From Cyanophora paradoxa (taxonomy: Eukaryota > Glaucocystophyceae > Cyanophorales > Cyanophoraceae), in the NCBI GenBank assembly GCA_004431415.1, contig QPMI01000408.1, positions 372,001-436,000 of the forward strand: a DNA stretch of 64,000 nucleotides, written 5' to 3'. The notes under the pieces were generated by a model that saw only the letters and a program-made list of their open reading frames with translations, was not told the DNA's origin and did not search any database. The translations under genes were made by a program, and so were the position numbers. Below, piece after piece: positions 52,401-63,800 of this stretch. Every line of letters starts with the position of its first letter. The first letter of the stretch is position 1.

Positions 52401-53833
52401 GCTCGACCATGTCCACAAAGTCCTGCGCGGGGCAAGGCATTGGAACGGGACGGGGCCCGGCCCGGCCGGGCGGGGTTGAGGGTTGGGGGTTGGGGGACGG
52501 GGCAGGGCGGGGCGGGGCAGGCCGGAGCGGGGCGGGGGGACGCTGGCCGTTGCGCCTTCCTCTCGAAGCGCCCTCACAAGGAGGGTGGGGCAGGGCAGAG
52601 AGAGGCGGGGCGGGGCGGGGCGGTGCACGCGCTCCTCTGGGCGTCGTTTAGATGGGGCGGGGCGCAGGGGGCCGCACCATGCAGTTGCTCTCCTGCATGC
52701 GCCGCTCGTAGTGGGCCGCCACGAACGCCGCCTGCTCGTCCAGCTTCACGTACCCCCCGTTCCTGCGGGCGGTCAGGGTAGGAGGGGAGGAGGGGGGAAA
52801 GAGAGGGAGAAAGGGGGGTACTTCTTCCGCTGAATAGTGTCGAGCAGCCAGCGGGCCACCTTGTTCTCGAGGCGCGCGCGCTTCTCGGCCTGCATGCTGT
52901 TCTCCGCCGCGACGGCGACGACCTCCTCCTCGCTGCGCATCATCGTGCTCTTCCACACGAGGATGCCCTCCTTGACGAACTCGCGCTGCTGGAACCCCGA
53001 GGCGCAGGAGAAGTCCTTGGTGTAGCCGCCCGGGATTCGATCCACGAACTCGCGGCAGATGGAGAGCGCGAACGAGTGGAAGGTCGACGCCCGGATCCGC
53101 GAGGCCGCCCGCCCGATCTGTTTTTGGAGACGCGCCTTCAGCTCGCTCGCCGCCGCCGTCGAGAACCTGCAGACGCGGTCGGAAAAGCGGAGAGGAGGGT
53201 CCGCGGCGGGCGCCGAGAGGGAGCCCGCTCGCGCACGAGATGCAGAGGAGAGCTTCGGGGTTTTTCGTCTCCTCCACGATGCGCTGGATGCGGCGGACGA
53301 TGGTCGAGGTTTTCCTGCGGGGGCCGGGCCGGCGGGTTGAGCGAGGGCGTCGGTTCGGGCGAGGGAGCGAGGGAGCAAGCAGACCCCGATCCGGCGCTGG
53401 CGATGACGAGGAGCGGCTGGTCGAGGGGGGCCGCGACGACGGCTGCCTGCTCGTCGTTCAGGCCCTTCACCAGGTGCCCAGACACGGCCGCAGAGCCCGC
53501 GGAGGACGAGGCCGCGCTTCCGCTGCTGACTGCAGCACCGCTGAAGTTCGTTCGTGCGGATCGTGCCACGCTGGAGGTCCGCTGGTGCCCGCTGAAGGCT
53601 GCGCTCCCGTTCGCCTGCGGCTGGGTGTTGCTCGTTCGCACCGCAGCTTCCGTGCTCGCGGAGATCGGCGCGCTGTGGCTATTCGTTGCAGAAGCGACCG
53701 CGCCGTTCCCGGCGACCGAGCTCCCGCTGCTACGCCCAGCTGAGGTCGCTTTGAGCAGCTGCTCTTCCTCTTCGGGTGATAGATTGTTCCAGAAGGCGTC
53801 GTCATCGTCTAGATCTCCCTGCGCCGGCTCCAT
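49485..53833 (-). CDS. UvrD/SRS2-type 3'-5' DNA helicase
   Basis: A spliced SF1A helicase that would unwind DNA or strip recombinase filaments in repair. The start is ATG 53,833 (MEPAQGDLDDDDAFWNN). Motifs occur in family order: Q motif GLNDEQAAVVAAPLDQPL with LVIASAGSGS, then after an intron KTSTIVRRIQRIVEE; motif Ia RASTFHSFALSICREF; motif II VVVDEVQDTSRAQLTLL (about 52,230-52,280); motif III VGDDDQTIYRF; motif IV LSTNYRS; motif V VHGAKGLEWDTVFVYRLNDG (about 50,210-50,280); motif VI SVAMTRARTELYLSHA. The Ser/Ala-rich N-terminus and Ala/Gln-rich C-terminus, ending PKRPRLEHCGG, are disordered; KRPR may be a nuclear signal. Around 15 introns, many starting GTACCCC. Confidence 0.85.
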
Positions 53834-54214
53834 CGAATTTCAAAGGAGCTGGGTACGCGGTTATTTAAGCACGCCATCGAAGCACTCCGCCATGATCCGC
53901 CAGGTGCATGTCTCCGGGCCGCCGCCGCCGCTCCGCTCGTTTGGCCGCCGCCGGCAGCGTCCCGCCCCCCCAACCCTTGACCGGCCGAGCGGCTGACGTC
54001 GATCCCTCCGCAGCTCGCGTCCCTCGCAGCGCGTCCCACTCGCGTCTCCGGAAGATATCTGCGACAGACAGCTGTTTATTCGGCTCTCGGTACGGTCCGC
54101 GGCGCGGGTCCGGAGATTTTGCCAATCCGACTGTCCGCGCAGGCTGCTCACCAGTCGCCGCGCTCCATCCAACGGCCGCGTGCCTTACTACGGTTTCTTC
54201 ACACGGCGCGTCCC

Positions 54215-55108
54215 ATGGCGTCCTCGGCCACCACCATCACCGGCACGCGTGGGAGCCTCGGCTCGAGCGGCTTCAGCAAGGTGCCCCGCTTCTTTCGTGC
54301 CGGCGCGCGCGTACGTCGGCCTCTGAACCTCTCTTGAACCTATACAGACGCGGAGAACCTCTTGAAGCACTTTGGTAGGCACTCCTAACTGCCCAGTGGC
54401 CGGGCGGCCGGCGGCCGCGACCCTTGCTCGGTCGCGACTTCCGCTGCCTACTTTCGAGCGCGCCGCTAACCAGTGCGGCGCAGAGAACGTCGATTGGTAC
54501 GAGGTTCCGGAGGTGATGACCCACAGCGCCTCGAACACCTGGCACGCGTACGAACGGCTGCTTAGCGACCTTGTGACGGTCGGCGACAAGGCGAGCTTTT
54601 CCGCCGTCGAGCACTCCGAGGCCGCCAAGACCATCAAGAAGATGAAGCACACGATGGACCTCATCGAGCGCGTCGACGACCTCTGCGCACAGGTGACCGC
54701 AGCGCGGCGCCCGCCGCCGCCGCCGCCGCCGCCGCCGCCTCGTCTCTTACCTCCGCCCCGCGCGCGCGCAGGCGACGCTGCTTTTGGACGAGCTGGACCC
54801 GCCCCTCCACAACGTCGTCGGCGAGATGCGCGCCAAGGAGCTGCCGAAGGGCATCGAGCGGCGCATCCGCGAGTGCCTCACGTCCTACCAGCAGCTGCTC
54901 AGCAGCTCGAGCACCGACGACCGCCACACCATCGAGGACGTGCGCGCGTCCCCCTCCCGGTCTCTGCGCGTCGATCCGCCTCTGACCTTTCCTCTCCTTT
55001 CCTTTTCTTTCCTTTCCTCCCGCGCAGCACTGCAACCAGCGGATGAGCCACCTGCGCTCCCTCGTCAACATCAACGTCTCCCAGCTCGAGTTCCAGCACC
55101 ACCAGTGA
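54215..55108 (+). CDS. Helical protein of unknown function
   Basis: Exons read MASSATTITGTRGSLGSSGF..., DAENLLKHF, then RAANQCGAENVDWYEVPEVM followed by a long helix (SEAAKTIKKMKHTMDLIERV), then LLLDELDPPLHNVVGEMRAK and KGIERRIRECLTSYQQLL, and finally HCNQRMSHLRSLVNINVSQL, ending at 55,108. The protein is almost all helix with regular hydrophobic spacing, so coiled-coil or helical-bundle assembly is likely. I do not recognise the family. It is divergent from the helicase gene, 382 bp apart. A (CCG)n tract lies in intron sequence at about 54,713-54,737. Confidence 0.55.
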
Positions 55109-55729
55109 GCTTGAATCCGAAGCCTTTCTGAGCCCTCGCCGAGGCCCTCGCGATCGGCCCTCGGGTTCGACCATAATTTCGTTTGAATAGTGGGGGGTAT
55201 CGGTATCCTTTCCTTTTCTTTTTTAAGGACGCTGGGGGTAGGTGTAGGTATACGGCGGGCCCAGGTCTTCTGGGCTTTTGAGCTCGAGCTTGAGCGACTG
55301 CTAGCGCGTGTGTTTCTTGCAAATGTGAGTGCCAGTCCGCAGTGGGTATACGTAGATACTTTAATGCTTGCAGAGCTGAGCAGCTGAAGCGGTTCGGCTG
55401 CTTTCGGCCCTATAGCTAGACCCGGGCCTTCGATCGCCGGGCTGATAGGCCTAGGCCTAGGGCGCCTGTTTGTGCCGCGTATCTAGACAAGACCGTGTTT
55501 CTGGAATCGAATCCACAGTCTCATGTCATGATGCCTGTAGCTAGGCCAAGGGGGCTGGAGGGACTAGCTATCATAGTATGGTAGCTAGGGACGAAAGCTG
55601 CAGATCGATAGAAGATCTAGAGGGGTGTGAGGGGTAACTGTAGGGGGTGAGGAGCCGCGCAGCGCTGGATTCGATCGGAGAATGCGAGAGGGGGGGGCGC
55701 CCGGCCCCGCCGGCGCCGGCCGGGGCCGG
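55109..55729. other. Convergent 3' region
   Basis: No gene is supported. It contains CTTTCC/TTTTCTTT tracts and CTAGCTA-type palindromic words (about 55,540-55,620). Confidence 0.5.
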
Positions 55730-58700
55730 CTAGGGGCAGAGGATCTCGGCCTCCTGGTTGCTGAAGGCGTTGGCGCGGATGACGGGCACGCTGGGCACCG
55801 GGCCGCCCCGGTCCACCACGATGCCGCTCAGCACGCCGCCCCCGCCCTCCGCCTTCGCGTCCGCCCCGTTCGCGTCGAACTGGTTGTCCGAGTAGAGGCC
55901 CCGCCCCCCGTGCGCCACGTACACGCCCGCCCCGCCCTGCGAGGCACGGAGAAGCTCAGCCAACCTGGCCTGGCCTCTGCCCCGAAGGCTTGGGCGCCTC
56001 GCGCACGTTCTCGGTGAGCTTGTTGCCGATGACGTAGGGGTCGGCCCCCGTGTAGACGGCGACGCCGGGCCCCGCGTTGCCAAAGACGTCGTTGTCCGTG
56101 AGGCACGGCTCGGCCCCCGCGCCGCACACGCGCACCCCGGCCTGCCTCCCCCCGTACACCTTCCCAGGAGCCAAAGTAAGATCACGAGCTCGCGAACGGG
56201 ACGCGCTCAACGTTAACGCGGCGCGCCTTGTTTGAGCGGAAGAGGGTGCGGGCGCCGTCCTTGACGAGGAGGCCCGAGTGGCGGTGCCCGCAGACCTCGT
56301 TCCCCTCGACGACCCCCACGGCGCCGTGCCAGGCCAGCACGCCGGCCATGCGCCCCTCGTGGATCCGGTTGTTCCGCACTGTCGGGAACGACCGGTCGTC
56401 CACCTCCACCTGAGGGAGAGGGAGAGGGAGAGGCGTGAGCCCGGGGTGTCTGCTTAGCTCAGCCGATGTCTTGAGCTAGGAAAAGCTCCGTCTTTCATCT
56501 ATGTCTCTGCTAGCCGCGGGCGCTCGGGCCGGGCCAGGCCGGGCGGGGCGGACCTGCGCGGCGCCGTTCTCCCGCAGCTCGTTCCCCTCCATGAGGCCCG
56601 ATGCCCCCCGCGTGAACCTGCCGTACCCCGGCCCGCCTCAGGCGAGCCCGGCGGGGCGGGGCGGGGCGGGGCGGGGCGGCGGCGGCGGCGGACCAGACGG
56701 CGTTGCGGCCGTTGCGGGCGATGCGGTTGGAGCGGAGGAGCGGCCGGGCGCCGTTGCGGGCCACGACGCCGGCCCCCGCGTTCTCCGTGATCCGGCAGTT
56801 CTCCACACGAACCTTAGGCCGAAACGCGTCAGCCCCTACCCCTCCCCGCCCCCCGCCCTGCCTACGCCTCGGACCTGGTACAGCGCGGCTGCGGTGGAGC
56901 GCGCGCCGCCCTCCTGGCCATGGCCTCCCGCCTCGCCCGCCGCCGCCAGGAGGCCGCGCTCGGCCTCCTCGACGAGGGCATCCATGGCGGCCGAGGCGGC
57001 CGCCTCGCACTCCTCGGGCCTGGGGGCGTACAGGCCCCCGAACAGGTGCACGCCGACGCCGGCGCCGCCCCGCACGTCGCAGTCCCGCACGATCACGGGC
57101 CGCTGCGCGTGCAGCGGCACCTCCCCCGCCTCCACCCCCGAGCAGCAGTCCACGTACACCCCGGCCTGAGGAGGAGGCCGCTCAGGTGAGAAGGGAAGGC
57201 GTGGCTCAGACGGGCGCGCCTTGGCGTGGTCCCGGAGGGTGCAGTCCTCGATGAGGACGGGCTCCTCGCTGGCCCCGCGGGCCGCCACGTACACGCCGAC
57301 GTCCGCGCCCCCCGCCACCACGCACGCCGAGAGCGTCACCCGCGTCTGCAGGCCCGTCACCCGCACCTGCGCGCCCCCCCCCTCTCTCAGCGCCCCCGCC
57401 TCTCTCGGCGGTCGGGCCGGGGCGCGGGCGGACCACGGCGGCGGGCCCGCAGGAGCCCGAGGCTGCCACGCCCTCTAGGAGCGCCGCTCCCGACCGGATC
57501 TGACGGGAAGGCGGCGTGGGCGCCGGCGGGCAGGGCGGGGGAGGGGGCGAGAACCGCGTACCCAGACGCAGGGGGAGCGGGCCTGCTTCTCCTTCGGGAG
57601 GTGAACGTTCCCGTCCCGGGGCGCCGACGGCGACAGGAACGTCATACCCCTCACGGTCGCCACCGCCTCCTCCGCCTCGCCCGCCCGCCCGCCCTTGCCC
57701 TCCCTCCGGAAGCGGGCGGGCGGGGCGCAGAAGACCGCGGCGGGGCCCGGGGGGGTACGGGGCCCCAGCGTCGCGCCCTCCCCCTCCAGCGTCACCGCCT
57801 GCGCCGCCCGCCCCCGTGAAAAGGTCGTACCCGGGACGGGGAGGGGTACGGGACCTTGTCGACGACGATGCGCTCGTAGTAGCGGCCGGGCTTGACGCGG
57901 ATGACGTGCCCCGGGCGCGCCGCCGCCAGCGCCTCAGAGACGGTCCCGAAGAGTCGCCCCTCCAGCCTGCTCGCCGCCCGCCGGCGCGATTCAGATGGGA
58001 CGCGAAGGACGGGGAGGAACGCGGCGTACCCCGCCTCGAGAACCTCCTCCTCCAGGGCCCCCCAGCCCGTACCCCCTCCCCACTCCGCCTCCCGCTTCAT
58101 CCGCGCCGCCGCCTGCCGGTACCCCGCTCAGACGCGGCGCGCCCGTCAAACGCGGTACCCCGGCGCGCCTCGCGGGCGGCGCCCAGCTCTTCCCGAGAGC
58201 GCGTGTGCGCCCGCTGCGAAGCCTCCGGGTCCACGTACAGCGGCTTCTGCGGGGTACGGTGTTAACGTTTTTTCCTTTTTTTGGGGGGGGGGGGAAGGGG
58301 GCAGGGCACGCCAGCTGGGGCGGGGGGCCGACGCCGGGCTCGGGGCTCCGCTGGGCCCCTCGGGGCCGGGGCTCCTCCTTGCTCGCCTGAGGCGGGGTGA
58401 GGAGGGGGTTAGAAGATTCCCGGGGCCGGGCGTGCGGCTCGAGGGGGCGGCCCACCTCGGCGTCCTGGGAGGAGAGCATCCCGTCCTCGATGAACTCCAG
58501 GGCGGCCTGTACCCCCCCCGAGGCGTGAGGGGGTACGCGCAAGTCGGCGCTCTTTTCCCATCCCACCTGAAGGCCGGCCAGGAAGCGGGGGCCGGGCGGG
58601 GGCGGCAGGGCGGCCCACTGCGTGTCCCAGATCGCCTGCCTCACCTGAGCCAGCCCCGCGCGCGCGCGCGTGAGTTGAGAAAGGGCAGGTGAAGTGAGGT

Positions 58701-59343
58701 CGAGGGGGAGGGGCTCGCCTCGTCTGCGGCGGAGTCGAAGCCCGGGGGCAGGTGCGCGGGGCGGGCCCCGCGCTCGCCGCTGCCGGCGTCCCCGTCCGAC
58801 GGGAACGGGGCGTCCACAAGCAAGAGAGGCAGCACGGGCTTGCCTATGTCATGGGCGCTGCGCGGCCACAGGCGTCGGGAAGGCAGCGGCGGGCCGGGGG
58901 CGGGGTTTGCGGGCGCCGCGCCTCGCGAGGTTCTCGAGCATGTACGGGGCGCGCGCGGAGGCGGGCGAGAGGAAGAGGACGGCGGCGGAGGAGCGGGCGA
59001 GCGCCTCGTCTGTCTGATGGCGCCACGCGCACTCGGCCGCCGTCCCTTGCTGGAACTCTGCGGCCCCGCTTGAGCGCCGGGCGAAGCAGGCGGCGGCGCC
59101 CAGGGCGGCGCTGGTTCGAATCGCGCACCGTCAATCCAGCAGGTGAAGTTCCGCTCGAGAAGCTCCTGCGCGCGGGTCGGTTCGCGGGTACCGGTCCTGC
59201 GTTCCGCCCAAAGCGGCACGCGTACGGGGGCCGCGGGGCACCTTCACGACCTCAAAGGCGCGGTCCCTGTCCTCGCGCGTGAAGCTAAGGAAGAGATCAA
59301 TGGGTCCACGCTTCGGGCCGCCCGATTGCACCACCCACGCCAT
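55730..59343 (-). CDS. TIR domain fused to right-handed parallel beta-helix
   Basis: The first exons form a TIR domain: IDLFLSFTREDRDRAFEVVK (from ATG 59,343), ELLERNFTCWID, then EFQQGTAAECAWRHQTDEAL, ARSSAAVLFLSPASARAPYM with LENLAR, and HDIGKPVLPLLLVDAPFPS. A Glu sits where TIR NADases have the catalytic Glu. After a linker comes LFGTVSEALAAARPGHVIRV with KPGRYYERIVV, the usual entry to a NosD/FBXO11-type (CASH) beta-helix. Repeats follow: VLIEDCTLRDHAK, VIVRDCDVRGGAGVGVHLFG, VENCRITENAGAGVVARNGA, VRNNRIHEGRMAGVLAW, LTDNDVFGNAGPGVAVYTGA, and IRANAFSNQEAEILCP at the end. No F-box, signal peptide or membrane segment is visible. It may be a TIR signalling or NAD-cleaving effector with a beta-helix sensor or scaffold. 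Confidence 0.7.
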
Positions 59344-60215
59344 CGCAGCTGCCTGTCTATGCACACCGCCCCAGCGTCTCAGTGACTTGGCGCAAGAACT
59401 CCACGCTGGCGTGCCCTATCTGGCCGCTGGAGTGTCCTGTCGCTAGCCGCTGGCGTGGTCGACGGCGCGCGTGCCGTTGGCTCTACAAGTTCGTAACGCT
59501 AGCTATAGCAATCAGGACACGTCTGAACCTAGCTGGATGGCGTGCAGCGCGTGTCCCTTTTCGTTGCGAATGCGACGTACCCCAGAAACGTTGTACATGT
59601 GTGTACCCCCGCGCTCTGATCGGTACCGCCCGGCGCGCGCGGTGCGACCCCGCCATAATGCGGCGCCATTATGGCATCTGCAGCTGCCCGGCCGCGGGCG
59701 TACGCGTGTGCCCGCGCCGGCCCCGCGGTAGTACGTACGTAGCCGCTGAGCGCCTCGATCGCGAACAAGCCGCGTCACTGGCGCGGCCGGCCCGTCAAGC
59801 TTCAAGGCTAGCGCTTAAGCCGGCTCGCCGAGAGTACTACGTATACTCATGATCAGTAGTGCGAAGTCATGCACTGCGAGACTGTGCGAGTCTGCGCATG
59901 CGACTCATCGTCGAGTCATCGATCAAGCTTTAAGCTGCGAACGTTAACCTCGCCGAATTAAATTATATACTTAATATTGTTTTTTACAATTGCAAGCTCC
60001 GAATCAGAGCCTCCGAATCAGGCTCCGATTCCGCCTACCGGTAAGGGCCCGTAAGGCTCCGAAGCTCGATAAAAACGAAGATGAAGAGTCATGATCATGC
60101 ATGCGCATGAATTCTCATACATATACATTGAACTCGACTAATCAGGCCGGCGCCGCCAAAGGCTCCAAGTAGCCTCCAACTTGCCTCCAACGTGGCTCCA
60201 AGCAGTGATGGGAAT
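59344..60215. other. Intergenic DNA, palindrome-rich, becoming AT-rich
   Basis: No gene is supported. It has GTACGTACGT and GCGGCGCCATTATGGC-like words (about 59,670-59,740) and GATCATGCATGCGCATG (about 60,092). Short repeats of CTCCGAATCAG (about 59,997-60,025) and of GGCTCCAAG/CCTCCAA (about 60,160-60,205) follow. Confidence 0.45.
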
Positions 60216-60305
60216 GTTATTAATAAGGATTTTATTAATTCCATTAGTAATTAGTTAGTAATACATTATATAATGGTCCCCAGTTCAGCCATCCTTATTA
60301 ATAAC
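60216..60305. mobile_element. MITE-like 90-bp inverted-repeat element
   Basis: A perfect 15-bp inverted repeat, GTTATTAATAAGGAT (60,216-60,230) and ATCCTTATTAATAAC (60,291-60,305), encloses 60 AT-rich bases. It would fold into a stem-loop. No clear target-site duplication flanks it. Confidence 0.5.
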
Positions 60306-60865
60306 AAGTTATTTATTAGGGGGGTACATAGCATTGCACCATATTTCCACTTTGCTTCGCGCTGCTACGCATCTGCGAGCAGCGCATTTTTTATCAATGA
60401 ATTCGCACACACCGAGACAATACGGCTAATGATAGAACTGAGGTGTCCGTAAAGTGTCAAGTCGAAAGATGAGCCTACTGGTTACGCCGGGTAGGGAACC
60501 TATCAGCCATCGGACAGGGTGGAGCTAGTCAAGGAGACGTAAACTAAAGCAAAGCTAACCCAGAGCAGAGAGCTACTACCTATACATCTAGCCTAGCTTA
60601 GGACTAGGCTACAGAGAGGACTACCCAGGGGTCTACGAGTGCTGCCTGCTAGTGCTGCCTGCCTAGGGACCGTCGGGACGTCCGGAGCTCGCGGGCTGTT
60701 CGCGAGCAGCGCAATGATCTGGGAGCAATGTAGAAGCATTCCTAGCTGTTTCGGGGATGTTGTGGTAGCGCCCGGAGACGTTGTCGACGTTGCATCTGGT
60801 ACCCCTCTGCAAGGGACGGGTTTTATTTCATGCAAGCAGTAAGCATGCACTCGTTCATGCTGTGA
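60306..60865. other. Unassigned DNA upstream of the retrotransposon frame
   Basis: Mixed sequence with short frames on both strands, none recognised. It could include the 5' untranslated region or a decayed N-terminal part of the retrotransposon. No AP-endonuclease motif was found. Confidence 0.4.
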
Positions 60866-63800
60866 CTGCTTTATTGGAGAGTGTTTCTGCACCATCTTCC
60901 ACCGAAAAACGCCCTCGAACGCCCTCAAACTGCCTCGAACGGGTTTGTATGGGAAAGTGTGGTGGCGGCGCATCGTGATGAACGGGCTGAATGTGCGTCA
61001 CTGTATGCGCCTTATAAACTCATTCCGCGGGAGGCCGTGGATCTCGATACCCCACTGGCCGCCTATGAATTGTTGCAATCGTTTAAGGATATATCTGGGC
61101 TTAGAAAATCCCCTGGACTTGATGGTTTAGTACCTGAATTTTATAGTACTTTCTGGGGCGACATTGGTCCAGATTTTATGGAATACCTTAAGGCTATGCA
61201 TAATCGGAAGGCGGCCCCTGGCTCGCTACGAGATATCCTCATTGTCCCAATTCCGAAACCTGGTACGGATGCGACTTTGGTCACTAACCGTCGGCCTATC
61301 GCTCTATCGAATGTAGAGGAGCGAGCAGTCGAGCGGGCATTATCTAACCGCTTGACCCCTATCATGCCCCGCTTAATATCAAAATATCAGTCGGGTTTTA
61401 TCACCAAACGTTCTGCGGTGCATCAATTTATGCTCGTATATTTATTGATGTATTATGAGGGGGATAATCCCGATCTCGAGGAACTTTGTTTGGGGTTCCT
61501 TGATTTCTCCAAAGCCTATGATCGGGTGAATTGGGAGTTTCTTTTCTGGACCTTGAATCAATATGGATTTGGGTCATACTTTACTGACTGGGTCCGTCTT
61601 TTGTATTCTGATCTGTCGGGGATGATCCATATTAATGGCTGGACAACGCCTCGGTTTCCCATCCGGTGCGGAGTCCGGCAGGGTGGTCCTCTATCGCCAT
61701 ATCTATATAATTTGTGTGCGCATCTATTAATCATGTTAATCGATACTGAACCCCGTATACGCGGGGTGCAAATTTCTGGGCGGTCCATATGCAAGGTCCT
61801 CCAGTTTGCTGATGATACTGTTCCCCTTATTGCCTCCTTTGCGGAATTCCCCATTTGGGACGCTCTCATTAAGAAATTTCAACGGTTAACAGGGGCGAAA
61901 ATTAATCTCGAAAAATCGCATATACTACCCATGCACTCAAATTTATCTCTTCCACCTGATTGTCCTTTTGAGCGTATGAAGGTTGATCCTTCTGAGATTT
62001 CCGCAGATGCCAAGATCGCCAAATATCTCGGGTTCCCTCTGGAGCTAGTGCATGACCGGTTTTGGAATAAAAAGACTGCTGCTCTCGTTCTGCGCGCACA
62101 GTCAGTTAACCGGAATCGGATGCCTCTACGCTCTGGTGTTTTACTTGCGTGGGCTGCTATTGTGGGATCACTACATTATCCGCTGTATATTTTAGAACCG
62201 GGAGGTGATCGTTATAAAGCTTGGAGTAATTTAATCCGCAACTTTTCGGGTGTACGCGGCTCCGTATCTACATATGTTACGGCGCTTCCGTTTAAAGACG
62301 GTGGATTAAATTGCCCAGATATTGTTACGTTTTCGCTGGCTTTAAAATCTAAATGGCTTGCCTTCCTTAACGACCCGGCCTGTTCAGCTCCTTGGAAGGA
62401 ATATATTCAATACCAAATAGACCGTCAGTTGGCTCCATTCTCTTATGCTAATGTCATTTTGGGGCTTGATGTGTCTGCCATCTTGCCAAGATTGCATTTG
62501 CCACCGCTTTGGCAGATGCTGTTTGAGGCGTGGCGAGATCGTCAAGCCGTTGCATCTCCTACAACCGTGCATCAAATTTTGACCCAGCCTATTTTTCTTA
62601 ATCCTTTATATGTTCTTCCTAGTGACATTGCAGCACAGACACATACTGAGTTTGCGAGAGCCGGTGTACAGCGCGTCGCTGACATTTGGGATGTACAGTT
62701 GCACCGATTTCGTGCTCCCCCTGCAATGCTAGTTGATTATACTGCTGCCTTTGATCAAATTTGTCGTGCCCTGCCATCCAGTTGGCTTACAACGCTTACT
62801 GCTAATGCCGTACCGGAACGTTTCTTATGGTATAAATCGAAAGATGATAAATATGTGTATCTGAGGGGTCCCTCGGGCTTTTTTGTGGCCTTCCCTCTTT
62901 TTGAAGGTGAGATTGTCCCACGGGTGTTGGATTTCGTCCCGTGGCCCCGTGGCCGCCCTCCAGATCCGCTCTTGTACCCTGGCGTACCAGCTGGCCTCTT
63001 GCCGCTTCATGTGCTCTCCTCCCAGTATTTTATTTCTTTGCGCAGAGGTTCGCGTCCAATTCTGGTTTCGCTTGGCACGGGTTCGACAGCTACGCTTTCC
63101 TACAGCAATTTTGCTTTCACATTCGATAAGATGCTCACGCTTCAGGGCTTTTCTGTTCGGCGCTTTTACCAGCTCGAGGTACAGCGACTGTGGCGGGTGC
63201 GGAGTAGGGCTAAGATGCCTTCAGAACACTGGGGTCTGGATCTCCCTCTTAATCGCGTGTCTCAGCTCGTCGCCCTTCGTGCCTTTCCTATGCTGTGGCT
63301 CGATGTCCTCTTCCGTCTCCGATATAAGGCTTTCCCATCTTTACAACGGCCGCCGGTCGCGGCTATTTTTTGCCGCGCTTGTAATGATGGGCAGCATCGT
63401 TCAGTGCGGCACGTTTTCTTTGATTGCCCTGTGGTGCAGGGTTTTTGGCGGGCCATGCATGCTGAGCTCACATCCTTAGCAGAGGCTTTGCCCGAGGACG
63501 TGCAGCCCTCTTTACCATTGCCTCCTATTACGTTCTCCGCTATTCTAGATCCACAAGTTCCCGGTGTTGCGGGGACATTGATCACATCTTCTGTGGATGC
63601 CGATTTCTGTGTTCGGTATCTCGGTTATATTTTGGCGGGCATTTACGCAATTTTTCAGCTGTCCCGTGCATATCTCTCACCCGATAATTTACTTGCTGAG
63701 CGGGTACCAGTGTACTCCGTTAATGCTCTGCTAAACCTGTGGAAACGTTTTCTGGATATTCTCGAGATTACGTTGCCTCCTGCTGTCGAGCGCATTGAGC

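Noticed and set aside
60593-60978. Short frames upstream of the LINE as its first ORF or endonuclease
   Set aside because: None contains recognisable endonuclease or nucleic-acid-binding motifs, and they are in different frames.
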